A stretch of 64,000 nt of DNA from IMG/VR virus record IMGVR_UViG_3300009034_000017, positions 1 through 64,000 of that record. One strand, given 5' to 3'. The notes under the pieces were generated by a model. The model worked only from the letters and a program-made list of their open reading frames with translations, did no database searches and was not told where the DNA came from. A program made the position numbers and the translations under genes. Of this stretch, positions 32,778 through 41,338 are shown piece by piece (position 1 is the first letter of the stretch; each line of letters opens with the position of its first letter). The stretch comes from a virus.

Positions 32778-33332
32778 TTAATCACCCAACAATAAAGATT
32801 CGGCAGAGCCCCAATCAATTTCTAAAAGCAATTGGACCCTTCCTTTTGCCCCCTCTGCCTTTCTTGTCTTCATAATCCTCACCGAAACTTCACAGATTCC
32901 CAACCGATCTCGCATCGCGGAAGAACCCGCAAGGGCGGCAAACGCTGCTGGCCAGAGATCAAAATCAACTGGCGCGTCCCAGGGCAATCGGTCAATGACC
33001 GTAACGGTGACGGTGTTTCCAATGAGATCGTTCAGTTCGGGCTTGGCCCATTTTGGCAGGTCGGTGATTCGCAACTCCAATCGGGCGCAAAACGGGATGG
33101 CCCGAGACCGAGTGGCCGCGCCGAAATGAGAATCATCTACCGTCTCCGGGAACCCGGGACACGTCTGCCCCCACCACGAAGCGGCGTGGCGTTTGCCCAA
33201 GTAGCCGTCAGTCGTTGTGCCGTAGTAGGTACAGAGGCCATCTTCTATTTCGGGATTATCTGCAAATGTTAAAGTTGGCCCCAATATTGCCATCACTAAG
33301 GTGATGGCTAGGGCTTGTATCAGTGGTTTCAA
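32778..33332 (-). CDS. secreted double-psi beta-barrel (RlpA-like) protein
   Basis: A 184-residue protein using TTG at 33332, whose last bases form the TGA of the upstream gene (TTGA), the usual coupling pattern here; an ATG far upstream would overlap that gene entirely. Residues 1-22 are a signal peptide (LIQALAITLVMAILGPTLTFA, cut before DNPE). The mature part has YYGTTTDGYLGKRHAASWWG, CARLELRI and VTVTVIDRLPWDAPVDFDLW, the RlpA/expansin-like barrel that binds or cleaves peptidoglycan, with the conserved aspartate in the ID motif. It may help wall lysis together with the holin-like protein. Confidence 0.65.
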   Translation of the reverse strand: MKPLIQALAITLVMAILGPTLTFADNPEIEDGLCTYYGTTTDGYLGKRHAASWWGQTCPGFPETVDDSHFGAATRSRAIPFCARLELRITDLPKWAKPELNDLIGNTVTVTVIDRLPWDAPVDFDLWPAAFAALAGSSAMRDRLGICEVSVRIMKTRKAEGAKGRVQLLLEIDWGSAESLLLGD

Positions 33333-33592
33333 GATTGTTCCCGAAGCGCTTGCAGCACCGCCGGTGGCGGGGCAACCACTTCCCCTTCGTCTATTCCTGC
33401 AAGCGCCTCCGCAGCCGCGTCCGATATTGTACGCAAGGTCAGCCAAGCGGCTACCCACCCAGCACCGCCATCTTCAAGTTCTACAATCAATAACCGCTTT
33501 TGTTCTTCAGGTAATTTGCCCACAAACTTTGCCCCGGCCTCAAGCCCGCCCCTTGCTATTGCGTTCCCGAATTCTTCTAGTGTGTTACTCAT
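33329..33592 (-). CDS. hypothetical protein with HTH-like C-terminal helix
   Basis: An 87-residue protein starting MSNTLEEFGNAIARGGLEAG; ATG 33592 is preceded by AGAAGGAGA. The ending AVLQALREQS repeats the last helix of the ATPase-associated helix-turn-helix encoded near 34078-34240 in the shifted frame (TVLQALREQ). It overlaps the barrel gene through TTGA. Unknown function. Confidence 0.6.
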   Translation of the reverse strand: MSNTLEEFGNAIARGGLEAGAKFVGKLPEEQKRLLIVELEDGGAGWVAAWLTLRTISDAAAEALAGIDEGEVVAPPPAVLQALREQS

Positions 33593-33609
33593 TATTCTCC
33601 TTCTGCAAA

Positions 33610-34065
33610 ATTGTCGGATTGCAAACAGCGGCGGGTTGGCTTGGCTCACTCGCACAAGTAAAGCATTGTATCTAAAAGGTTGAATCCACATACTTCAACA
33701 AAGTATATGGCTTGCTTGAAACTTGTCAGGCTCTCACAAAAGTTCTTCGTTGCATCGCCCACCACCCACACTACTGTGCCGCCGGGCCGCGCTGCCCTGA
33801 ATAATTCAGAGGCTATCGATTTGAATCGAAAAGAGTAACCTTTGTAGTCTCGGAGATCGTCATAGAGGGGCGAAGTCACAGTTAGGTCTATGCAAGCTTC
33901 GGGCAGCTCTGCCAAAAGGTCTTTTGCATCCCCTGCGATGATGCTATTCAACTTATACGGCCCTGGGGCGCTTCTCAACTTGGGGCGGGGCACATCTTCT
34001 AGCCCCCTACTCATAGCATGGCAGGCATCTAACTTCTGATCACAAATGTCGGCTGCGTCTCTCAT
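33610..34065 (-). pseudogene. DNA methyltransferase remnant with internal deletion
   Basis: The frame starting at 34065 reads a fused leader (MRDAADICDQKLDAC...), then GPYKLNSIIAGDAKDLLAEL, TSPLYDDLRDYKGY and VVWVVGDATKN, closely matching the first 100 residues of the methyltransferase at 23031, but stops at 33646. Just beyond, in another frame, RVSQANPPLFAI (about 33615-33650) is the last part of the same protein. About 120 codons including the AdoMet motif are missing. The catalytic motif is also altered (SPLY). It is a dead copy, although its start is still coupled to the ATPase gene. Confidence 0.75.
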
Positions 34066-35156
34066 ATCTCTTCCCTCTTATTGTTCCCGAAGTGCCTGCA
34101 ACACTGTTGGTAGCGCGATGTCCAGTTCCTTCGCGATTTCCCGCGGCTTCTTGCCAGCCGCAGCAAGTTCAAGGACATCTGGGTTACTTTCCGCTGCCTT
34201 TGTTGCAGGACTGACGGCCTTTGCCTTTGACGTTCTTCTGCTTGCATAGCCAGCTTGATATAATCTATTTGTTCCCGCGAGAGCTTTTTGTCAAATGGAT
34301 CACTTTCTTCGCTAGCAGAAACTTCACCAGACTCTGGATTTGCCAAGTCGGCAGGCTCATGGAGGTATCTGCGGATTTCCTGAAAGGTGCATTTTGAGAG
34401 GCGCAAAGGGAGTCTGCGCCTGCAGTCGTGGCCCATTTTGCCCTCAAGCATCGATTTTATCTCTTCGGGAGTCGGTTCCCGATTGATACTGATTAGGCCC
34501 AGGGCTTCTTTCCGAACAATCGCGGTGGGAATAGGAACGACATCCCCTGGCACTAGGATAAGGGTCAAAATGCTTAAATCTTGCCAGCGATCAGCCCCCT
34601 TCATATTATACTTATTCGGAATGGGGCCCGTTGGGGCCCAGCGAGAACTTATGTGTGAGGTTGCGACAACAAGTTTTATACCCTTGCCAAAGAGGCTATG
34701 GCATACTTCGCTAATCAAATAATTCACTACGGATTTCACGCCGCCGAATCGGCCAGCCATCACATTGGATTTCACGAGCCCGAACGCTCGGCAATAATGG
34801 TCAACGTCTCTATAGGCGGCTGCTTGCAAGGCCAGCTCAAAAGGCGATACGTTATCCAGGACAGCCACCGTAAACTGATCTTGGGCCAGGCTATCAAAGG
34901 CAACCATAGTTATGTCATGCAACCTGATTGGATCTGCCTTGCGCCTGCCCGATGGCGTAGCCTCAGCGGTCAGGGCCCGGTACAAGCCAAACTTCAAGTT
35001 GGAATCAATGCCCTTGCCTTTTTCCTCAAAGTCAAAAAATGCGATGTTTTGTGGCAAATCAGCTTGAGAAGCCAGAAAACTCTTGCCGATGCCACGGTAG
35101 CCACTGATGAACATGACTCCACACATTTCGGGGGGCAGGATAGAAGGCTTACTCAT
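34062..35156 (-). CDS. RecA-like P-loop ATPase with a frameshifted HTH tail
   Basis: A 364-codon frame with a Walker A motif GYRGIGKS (near 18-25), a Walker B-like strand ITMVAFDSLAQD, and KLVVATSHISSRW, like phage RecA-type recombination or DNA-packaging-accessory ATPases (Sak4-like). After MQAEE near 34240 this frame becomes basic and odd. The frame shifted by one base encodes NPDVLELAAAGKKPREIAKELD, then IALPTVLQALREQ and a TAA at 34078, a clean helix-turn-helix. So a one-base shift seems to have separated the DNA-binding tail, or a programmed shift joins it. AAAGGAGG precedes the start. Confidence 0.68.
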   Translation of the reverse strand: MSKPSILPPEMCGVMFISGYRGIGKSFLASQADLPQNIAFFDFEEKGKGIDSNLKFGLYRALTAEATPSGRRKADPIRLHDITMVAFDSLAQDQFTVAVLDNVSPFELALQAAAYRDVDHYCRAFGLVKSNVMAGRFGGVKSVVNYLISEVCHSLFGKGIKLVVATSHISSRWAPTGPIPNKYNMKGADRWQDLSILTLILVPGDVVPIPTAIVRKEALGLISINREPTPEEIKSMLEGKMGHDCRRRLPLRLSKCTFQEIRRYLHEPADLANPESGEVSASEESDPFDKKLSREQIDYIKLAMQAEERQRQRPSVLQQRQRKVTQMSLNLLRLARSRGKSRRNWTSRYQQCCRHFGNNKREEI

Positions 35157-35230
35157 GTTAGTTTCCTCCTTTCAATCACCCATAAAATTTAAGATTGCTT
35201 GTCGTGCCGCCATCCCATAATGGCAATCTT

Positions 35231-36271
35231 TCAGATACCTAACCCCATCTGCGCTCTTTGTTCACGGTCTCTTGCCAAGCGGGCAAGGGCAAGGCTTACT
35301 GCTTCAGGATTAATGTCACAACCAAAATATCTGCGCCCCAGCTTGGCTGCTACAGCTAACGTTGTTCCACTGCCGCAGAAGAAATCGGCGACCAGGTCGC
35401 CTTCGTTGGAGGAGGCCTGGATGGTGCGTTCCAGCAGGGCTTCGGGTTTTTGAGTGGGGTAATTCAATCGTTCTATGGCTTGAGAATTGAGTGGATAGAT
35501 ATCATTCCATATTGTTTGAACCCTTTTACCCTTATCTGGGTCCAGATACTGTATTAACCGGGGTGTACCTTCAGAGGTAAATACGATTTTACTCTCAGCC
35601 CAAAGCTTGTCAATGGTAGCTTGAGAATATTTCCAGGCATTGCCATCGGGATAGTATTGTTTACCATTAATAACTCGCAATTCCTTGTTACCTGTTTTCG
35701 CGCTCATACTGATAAGTTGATAATGCCTACCATACTCATCAGTTTTTGAATAATGGGATTTCAAATACTTCTCAGATTGATCCATATATGCATCATTCCA
35801 AGTATAGGTTTCTGCTTTTGTGTAAAAGAAAATCGTGTCATGGATATTACCAAAGCGGTTAGCATCGCTGTGCGCCCAGATGCGTCGCCAAACTATTTCA
35901 TTTCTGAATCGGTCTGCCCCAAATATTTCTGTTAATATGCTGCGTATGTAATTATTCACCCTCCAGTCACAATGCACATAAATACTTCCATCCTCAGCCA
36001 GCAGATCCCGCATCAACACCAGCCGCTCGTGCATAAAATAGAGATAATGTGCAAGCCGCCTCCTTTTCTTGATGTTTTGAACACATTGCCCAAAATATTC
36101 ATCAAACCACCGTAAGTGCTCTTCAGTTGCGTTCCAATATAAGCCAAGCTGTTTATCAACGGCATTATCACCAAAGGGTGGGTCTATATAAATCAAATTC
36201 ACTGCCTCGCTTGGCATTTCAGCCATTATCTGTAAACAGTCACCATGCACTACTCGGTTGATAAAGTCCAT
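35231..36271 (-). CDS. DNA methyltransferase, IDPPF type (orphan)
   Basis: A 346-residue beta-class methyltransferase closest in layout to the Mod subunits of type III systems: IDPPFG near 29, a long middle (YLYFMHERLVLMRDLLAEDGSIYVHCDW), NYPTQKPEALLERTI and FFCGSGTTLAVAAKLGRRYFGCDINPEAVSLAL at the C-terminus. No Res-type helicase or nuclease is present. It probably methylates adenine. Its N-terminus does not share the LGPY start of the paralogs, but GDCLQIMAEMPSEAVNL is related. Confidence 0.86.
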   Translation of the reverse strand: MDFINRVVHGDCLQIMAEMPSEAVNLIYIDPPFGDNAVDKQLGLYWNATEEHLRWFDEYFGQCVQNIKKRRRLAHYLYFMHERLVLMRDLLAEDGSIYVHCDWRVNNYIRSILTEIFGADRFRNEIVWRRIWAHSDANRFGNIHDTIFFYTKAETYTWNDAYMDQSEKYLKSHYSKTDEYGRHYQLISMSAKTGNKELRVINGKQYYPDGNAWKYSQATIDKLWAESKIVFTSEGTPRLIQYLDPDKGKRVQTIWNDIYPLNSQAIERLNYPTQKPEALLERTIQASSNEGDLVADFFCGSGTTLAVAAKLGRRYFGCDINPEAVSLALARLARDREQRAQMGLGI

Positions 36272-36354
36272 ATACTTTTTTCAAAAACTGCCATGGCCTC
36301 ACTTATTATCGTATTCTCTAAACGTACACCAAGCCCTTGACGGGATAGGGCCAT
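36250..36354 (-). CDS. possible 34-residue peptide before a methyltransferase gene
   Basis: A frame from ATG 36354 (MALSRQGLGVRLENTIISEA...) ends inside the next gene start (overlap 22 bp) and has GAGG five bases before it. A second mini-frame from ATG 36377 (19 residues, stop at 36318) has a better AAAGGAG site but overlaps it. One of the two may be translated and coupled to the methyltransferase. Confidence 0.35.
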   Translation of the reverse strand: MALSRQGLGVRLENTIISEAMAVFEKSIWTLSTE

Positions 36355-36388
36355 AAAGCCTCAAATTCTTTGGTCATTGCTTCTCCTT

Positions 36389-37207
36389 TCACCTATCCTG
36401 GGTTTCTTCACCAAGAAGTGCAATCATCTTCTCCCTAGCAACCCGCGCTTGAGTCCATAGCTTCTCCATCTGCTCGCGGTCAAGTTTCCCATGCATGACA
36501 AGTTCTTGTATCGCTTGGGTTGTTTCCACGAGCCGCTTAAGTCGCGCTTCTAAAAATTGGCGTCCTATTATGCCGCCTAGGTTGACAGGCGGCGGGTTAC
36601 TGAAATGGGGCAACGCCTTGCAAATTCCAAGGGCGTCAAGTTCCTTACCACAGATGCAGCACTGCTTAGCCGCGTCAGATGCCGTCTCTTCTCTGCCCTC
36701 CTGTAGATCTACGGAAGGCGGGTGCATATCATCAACCAGCTTGCGTAGCCTCTGCGGTGTCCATCCGAATGCTTTAGCATAGACTTTTGGGTCATTGGAC
36801 ACTAGCACGCTTGCGAAACAACGCAGTGCCCGCTGTGCCTTATGCCTAAGGTGTCTGTCCATTTTCTCCTCCCCCCATTGACAATCTAACATAGTGCTTA
36901 ATGTGTGGACTTCTGCTTCCAATTCAAGAACCTGCTCTTTTAGGCCATAAGCCCCAGAGATAATACTCTGCCACTCCTCAGCAGAGAGATCCTCGGGCAG
37001 GATGTGGTGAAGGTCCTCAATAGGATCTCCATCGTACTCTAGGGCACGCGAGCGTCCTTCTTGCCCGATGGCCCAGAGGCGTTTCCGTATTCGCAGCCAC
37101 GCTGCTTGGTACGCAGGCTCCAATTCCTCAACAGCGGCCCGAAACTCTGGGTCTTTCATTCGCTCAGCTTCCCAGTCCTCAAAGTGAATGATGATGTTAG
37201 AAGTCAT
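36389..37207 (-). CDS. hypothetical protein with helical N-terminus and zinc knuckle
   Basis: A 272-residue protein. The start (HFEDWEAERMKDPEFRAAVEELEPAYQ) resembles the first helices of antitoxin-type XRE proteins, but no DNA-binding helix-turn-helix follows. The middle is coiled-coil-like, CCICGKELDALGIC is a possible zinc site and the end is helical (TQARVAREKMIALLGEE). ATG 37207 has GAGG upstream. Function unknown. Confidence 0.55.
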   Translation of the reverse strand: MTSNIIIHFEDWEAERMKDPEFRAAVEELEPAYQAAWLRIRKRLWAIGQEGRSRALEYDGDPIEDLHHILPEDLSAEEWQSIISGAYGLKEQVLELEAEVHTLSTMLDCQWGEEKMDRHLRHKAQRALRCFASVLVSNDPKVYAKAFGWTPQRLRKLVDDMHPPSVDLQEGREETASDAAKQCCICGKELDALGICKALPHFSNPPPVNLGGIIGRQFLEARLKRLVETTQAIQELVMHGKLDREQMEKLWTQARVAREKMIALLGEETQDR

Positions 37208-37233
37208 CTTGGCTTGCCTCGTTTTGACTAAAA

Positions 37234-38154
37234 TCAAATGCCTTCAAGCGCTAATTGAGAGCGCTTCAATCTGTCTTGTCTGATTCTGTCAAGGCTCATT
37301 TTGACGTACTGAGGGTTGATGTCACAGCCGAAGAAGCGGCGACCTAGCCGGTCGGCGGCCACGGCAGTTGTACCGCTGCCTATGAACGGGTCAAAGACAA
37401 TTGGCTCTGGCAGGTCTTGGGTATTGGCCCGATGGACGAACAGCTGGATCAATCTTGATGGCAATTCCAGAGGGAAAGTGGCAGGGTGCTCCTTGGCCGA
37501 TACAGGCGGGAGAAACCACACATCCTTTGTCTCCTCCAAGAAAGGCACAGCTTCTTTGCCGCGCCGACCTGTCCCTCCATCGTGATACCAACGGCCCTTT
37601 GAGCCCAGCAGGATGATTTCATGGGCGGGCCTCATATATGGGTCACTGTCACAGCCCATTCGGTAATCTGAGCATATCGCGTTGCCCTCGCTACCCTTAA
37701 CCCAGATTATAGGCTCACGCATTTTGAAGCCGATTCGCTCCATTTGCCCAAACACCCGAAAGCCTAGCGGCTCTATTCGTCCCTTGCCTCTCTGATTGTG
37801 TTGGCTACCCACATGGGTCAGGTACTCCGGGTCGTAATCTGACCATGTATCTCTGTAAGTGTGATCCCGTTGCCAACGGACTACCAAGGGGACATTCAGG
37901 GCTATTACTCCGCCAGGTCGCAATATCCGATAGCAACCCTGAAGTGCGCTGTCAATCAATTGATACCAGTCTTGCCACGGTAGCTGGTCATCGGAGACCC
38001 CGTAGGCCATTCGACAATTGTAGGGTGGGCTTGTCACCACTAAATCCACACACTCGTCTGGCATCTGCCCCATCACTTTTAGGCAGTCGCCACAAACTAT
38101 ATCCCCCTGAGCCTCCCTGCCCAAAACCTTTTCAAATCTCTGTGCAAAGTCCAT
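37234..38154 (-). CDS. DNA methyltransferase, TSPPY type (orphan)
   Basis: A 306-residue beta-class methyltransferase with TSPPYN (near 41), RILRPGGVIALNVP, HPATFPLELPSRLI and FDPFIGSGTTAVAADRLGR. SPPY favours N4-cytosine. The N-terminus (DFAQRFEKVLGREAQGDIVC) and C-terminus (KMSLDRIRQDRLKRSQLALE) are those of the genes at 27683 and 31793; the 150 middle residues are unique. ATG 38154 has GAGGGATTGA upstream. The XPF-type nuclease gene adjoins it, but I see no proof of a restriction pair. Confidence 0.86.
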   Translation of the reverse strand: MDFAQRFEKVLGREAQGDIVCGDCLKVMGQMPDECVDLVVTSPPYNCRMAYGVSDDQLPWQDWYQLIDSALQGCYRILRPGGVIALNVPLVVRWQRDHTYRDTWSDYDPEYLTHVGSQHNQRGKGRIEPLGFRVFGQMERIGFKMREPIIWVKGSEGNAICSDYRMGCDSDPYMRPAHEIILLGSKGRWYHDGGTGRRGKEAVPFLEETKDVWFLPPVSAKEHPATFPLELPSRLIQLFVHRANTQDLPEPIVFDPFIGSGTTAVAADRLGRRFFGCDINPQYVKMSLDRIRQDRLKRSQLALEGI

Positions 38155-38165
38155 AATCAATCCCT

Positions 38166-38990
38166 CTAACTCACCTCGTTTTGCCCCCTAGTATAAACCT
38201 TCAATTCAAGATCCGCCTGATCTCCAAAGAGCCATCGCCTCGCAGCCAGAAAGGTCTTGGGGCCAATGCCTTTGAGCGATTGCTTTTTACCCTCACTAAG
38301 ATAGGCCAGTGACCATGCTAGTGATCCACAATGGTTAAGAATCAAGGCGGCCTTATCATCACCAATTTCTTCGCACATTGCCAAGGTACGAAGCGTACGC
38401 GCCCTATCTGTATCCGCCCCTATGGGCAGCCTTGGGAAGCGTTGCTTGACAGTCCTTTCGGGATGTTCCCGAAGCAATCGCAACCTAGCTAGCTGGTTGT
38501 CAACCCAAGGCGCAATCAGGCCGTCGCGGCTCAGAAATGTGACACAGCCGCCTCTTGAACCATCTTTGGGCCGTTGCCAACTAGTCAAGGCTCCTTGGAT
38601 AGCCGCGTAGGAAAAGTGGCTATCTTGCCCATCAATTATCGCCATCCCGTTCACATCACATTTCAGGATACCCACGAAAAGCAGTTCCGGGGAATCAGTC
38701 CAGCGCAACATCTTGTCACGGATTTGAGACAGTCTGGGCACACTGTTTGCCAGATCGCGACCAGTTTTTCGCTGTATCAGCCGGCCAGCCTCGCAATGTT
38801 TGCGTAGAATAAGCTGATGTGGCAATGCATTTGTAATCCATTCTAACCTAGGCTTTCTCAAAGGACTAATGAGCATATCGCCACCCGTCACTGCCTCTAG
38901 ATTTGGTATTGGCTCCGCGATCTTGACTATCGCCGACGGCATCCTAGAACCCTCCCTAGCCTCACTGGGGTCAATAAAAATGAAGGGCAT
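38166..38990 (-). CDS. XPF/ERCC4-type nuclease with HhH tail
   Basis: A 274-residue protein. FIFIDPSEAREGSRMPSAIV, GGDMLIS and LIQRKTGRDLANSV follow the order of the ERCC4 nuclease core (D..E..., GD, ERKxxxD). In the last motif the usual Glu is Gln (QRKTGRD), so catalysis may be weak or altered. A helix-hairpin-helix-like end (KQSLKGIGPKTFLAARRWLF) probably grips DNA. Such proteins cut branched DNA and may act in phage recombination or repair. Confidence 0.6.
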   Translation of the reverse strand: MPFIFIDPSEAREGSRMPSAIVKIAEPIPNLEAVTGGDMLISPLRKPRLEWITNALPHQLILRKHCEAGRLIQRKTGRDLANSVPRLSQIRDKMLRWTDSPELLFVGILKCDVNGMAIIDGQDSHFSYAAIQGALTSWQRPKDGSRGGCVTFLSRDGLIAPWVDNQLARLRLLREHPERTVKQRFPRLPIGADTDRARTLRTLAMCEEIGDDKAALILNHCGSLAWSLAYLSEGKKQSLKGIGPKTFLAARRWLFGDQADLELKVYTRGQNEVS

Positions 38991-38998
38991 AATGTTAC

Positions 38999-39223
38999 TT
39001 AAGTGAAAGAATCTAGTTCAAAAGCCACTGGCGACGTGGCTATCAGGCGATTAGGTGTGCGATCCAGACGGTCAAAGGCCAAGCCCCGCTCGCCTGTTAT
39101 GTGGCTAAAACCGCTTGCCCAGAAATGCCAATCGTGTTGCTTAGCCAAGGCAACCAAGGCGGTGTCAAAGCTTGAGTCTATACGCCCTTCAATTGTGTAC
39201 CGAATATGCAACTCCTCTTTCAT
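38999..39223 (-). CDS. hypothetical protein
   Basis: A 74-residue protein (ELHIRYTIEGRIDSSFDTALV...) with GGGAGGTG before the ATG. It has a ferredoxin-like beta-alpha-beta look (GHITGERGLAFDRL). No family recognised. Confidence 0.62.
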   Translation of the reverse strand: MKEELHIRYTIEGRIDSSFDTALVALAKQHDWHFWASGFSHITGERGLAFDRLDRTPNRLIATSPVAFELDSFT

Positions 39224-39233
39224 GTCACCTCCC

Positions 39234-39467
39234 TTATTCTGGTATGTAGGCCACTTCGTCGCGGCTTTCTGGATTCTTATGATAATCGCCTACCCGTCGC
39301 TTGAAACACTTAATAATGGTTTGTACTCTGTCAGCAGTATCTAGAAAACCACTATCAAACTCCCAGCCGTCTTTGATGCGCATAACAGAATAGTACAGAA
39401 GGGTATAGCCAGCCATGCACTTGTCTCTGTGGGCATCTATTTCAAAACCGCGGTAATTGACTTTCAT
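39234..39467 (-). CDS. hypothetical protein
   Basis: A 77-residue protein (KVNYRGFEIDAHRDKC, LYYSVMRIKDGWEFDSGFLD, TIIKCFKRRVGDYHKNPE) coupled to the upstream coiled-coil gene (TGAGATG). The pattern is one I have seen in small phage proteins of unknown role. Confidence 0.65.
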   Translation of the reverse strand: MKVNYRGFEIDAHRDKCMAGYTLLYYSVMRIKDGWEFDSGFLDTADRVQTIIKCFKRRVGDYHKNPESRDEVAYIPE

Positions 39468-39468
39468 C

Positions 39469-40248
39469 TCAACCTTCTTCTATCCCCCGCCACTTCTTCA
39501 CAGCCTCAACTAGCTTGATGAAATCGCGCTCGTCGCCGGTTTCAACGTATGTCTGGGCTGCCCTTGCTACACCTAGTGCTTTCTCGTGATCCTGCTCAAT
39601 CTCGTATAGCCTCTCATCATGATTAGCCCAACGTCGTTTTATTCCGTCTAGCCGTTTATAGTAATCAGCCAATTGTGCGTCTATGTTTGGCCACTTATTC
39701 TCCATCTCGGCTGCGTAAGCCTCAATCTTGGCCTCAACACTGTCCGCCAGTTCCTCAGCCAAGCCCTCGCGGGCTGGCATAAGGTAGTAATCACTCTCCT
39801 TAAATCCCAGCCAGCCTAGGAGCCACTCAGCCAAGTCCTCGGCGTTGGTGAGGGCCACCCTGGCCACCTTAAACTCCCCGTCCTCTACCACATAGCCATC
39901 TTTCAGTGGTACAATCATAATGGGTGTCTTCACCTCAACCTTGCTGGACACGTCTGGCCTAGGGAACTGCCAGTGCCCAGCGACATCTACGTTGGAATCG
40001 GATCCCCCAGTAGCCCACGGGCCATCGTCGTATTCTGTGTATTCCGTCTTTGGCACTTCCTTCTCCTTATCTAGCACATTGAGGGCATCGGCCAGTGCTT
40101 CCCATGCCTGTGCTGACACATCCATCTCCACGATGTAATCAGAGCGGTCGCCCTCAGCACCATAGGCCGCTGTTACATCGGCAGCCTCACACATCGCCTG
40201 CGCTGCAATTGCCACATCTTCTAGCCTCTGCAATTCCAAGTCATCCAT
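39469..40248 (-). CDS. hypothetical coiled-coil protein
   Basis: A 259-residue acidic protein with helical ends (LEDVAIAAQAMCEAADV and HEKALGVARAAQTYVETGDE) around a beta section (KTPIMIVPLKDGYVVEDGEF). The helical segments could pair with each other. It sits just after the candidate ssDNA-binding gene, so it may belong to replication or recombination; that is only positional. GGAGGGGCA precedes the ATG. Confidence 0.55.
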   Translation of the reverse strand: MDDLELQRLEDVAIAAQAMCEAADVTAAYGAEGDRSDYIVEMDVSAQAWEALADALNVLDKEKEVPKTEYTEYDDGPWATGGSDSNVDVAGHWQFPRPDVSSKVEVKTPIMIVPLKDGYVVEDGEFKVARVALTNAEDLAEWLLGWLGFKESDYYLMPAREGLAEELADSVEAKIEAYAAEMENKWPNIDAQLADYYKRLDGIKRRWANHDERLYEIEQDHEKALGVARAAQTYVETGDERDFIKLVEAVKKWRGIEEG

Positions 40249-40281
40249 TGCCCCTCCCTCCCATCATTAGATTGTTACAAT

Positions 40282-40309
40282 GGCAACTGCTTGCTTGGGA
40301 GCAGTTGCC
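40282..40309. other. perfect 10 bp hairpin between early genes
   Basis: GGCAACTGCT (40282-40291) pairs exactly with AGCAGTTGCC (40300-40309) around an 8-nt loop. No T-run follows on either strand, so it is not an intrinsic terminator; it could be a processing site or protein-binding site. Confidence 0.45.
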
Positions 40310-40355
40310 TACTCACCCGCCCAAGCCGAGTTAAACAAGGAGGTGAAGATGTTTT

Positions 40356-40973
40356 CTACACTTCGTCCCACCATGTCAAGAAGTCATCCGGGCTGGCCGC
40401 GTACTCTTCCAGCAATTTCCCCTCACGGCCCTGGAGTGCTTTGGCGACGACAGCCTTGGGCTTGCCCTCAAATTCTTCCTTCACGGCTTGGACGGCGGCC
40501 TTCCACTCTTCCTCAATGCCTTCCCAAGCATCGGGTACAGCTAAGCCACCAGTAGTTGTGGCCACCGTAGTCACTGATATGCCCTCGCCCGATGCAGCCA
40601 TTGCAAGCTCCTCGGTTGCGTACTTCTCAACTGGGGTCAGCCTCTCCTTCGATCCAGTTGGATAGGTATATTCCCTGTTCTCCCACAGGTAGAAGTTGCC
40701 CTCTAAGATCGCGCAGAGCTTCTTGAGCGCCTTTTCCCTCTGGCTGAAATCCAGCAGGTCTGCTTCGGGTTCTAGCTCCGCGACTGCCAGAATCCAGCGC
40801 CCCAGTGTAGTGCCCTTGGTGATTCGCTCTGGGATGGGAATCCACACCATGCGATCAGGGGAATCGTCTAGCCTGGTGATTTCCCCCTCGATCTGAGGCC
40901 CGAAGTCGCCCTCCTTGACGATCATGCTGGTTACTTCGCCAACAAAGTTTTCCCTTTCAAATACTGGACTCAT
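40356..40973 (-). CDS. hypothetical protein, possible OB-fold DNA-binding domain
   Basis: A 205-residue acidic protein. The N-terminal half (FVGEVTSMIVKEGDFGPQIEGEI, RMVWIPIPERITKGTTLGRWI) has the strand pattern of OB-folds, and the C-terminus is acidic and helical (EEYAASPDDFLTWWDEV), as in ssDNA-binding proteins. It lies two genes from coiled-coil and recombination-type genes. Tentative. Confidence 0.4.
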   Translation of the reverse strand: MSPVFERENFVGEVTSMIVKEGDFGPQIEGEITRLDDSPDRMVWIPIPERITKGTTLGRWILAVAELEPEADLLDFSQREKALKKLCAILEGNFYLWENREYTYPTGSKERLTPVEKYATEELAMAASGEGISVTTVATTTGGLAVPDAWEGIEEEWKAAVQAVKEEFEGKPKAVVAKALQGREGKLLEEYAASPDDFLTWWDEV

Positions 40974-41047
40974 TTTACTGCAATTCTCCTTTCATTCTGA
41001 TAGATGTTTCAGGATAAGCTTTTGTGTGACTGTTAAGTTTGACTTGC

Positions 41048-41284
41048 TTAATCACCTCCCTCTAGTGGACTAGCAATCTCTTTCTTATCTTCATCCCATC
41101 CCTCCATGAACGCTTCAACCTCATCCAATCTATCCAAAATGGCAGCCTTGATGAACTGGTATTCTGACTGTTGACACCACTCGGCAGCGGTCTGCACTCT
41201 ATTGACTAGGGTGGTCGGCCCAATGAGTAGAGGCCCTGTCTCTTTGCCCTCTGGGACTTCGTGAACCACGATGATTTCAGACAT
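41048..41284 (-). CDS. hypothetical protein
   Basis: A 78-residue acidic protein (MSEIIVVHEVPEGKETGP, FIKAAILDRLDEVEAFMEGW). ATG 41284 follows AAGGAGG. No family recognised; a small intergenic fold (41339-41376) lies upstream. Confidence 0.62.
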   Translation of the reverse strand: MSEIIVVHEVPEGKETGPLLIGPTTLVNRVQTAAEWCQQSEYQFIKAAILDRLDEVEAFMEGWDEDKKEIASPLEGGD

Positions 41285-41338
41285 CAAGAATCCTCCTTAA
41301 TGCGCTGTTATTTGTACTTCATCCACGCTGTTCACTTG

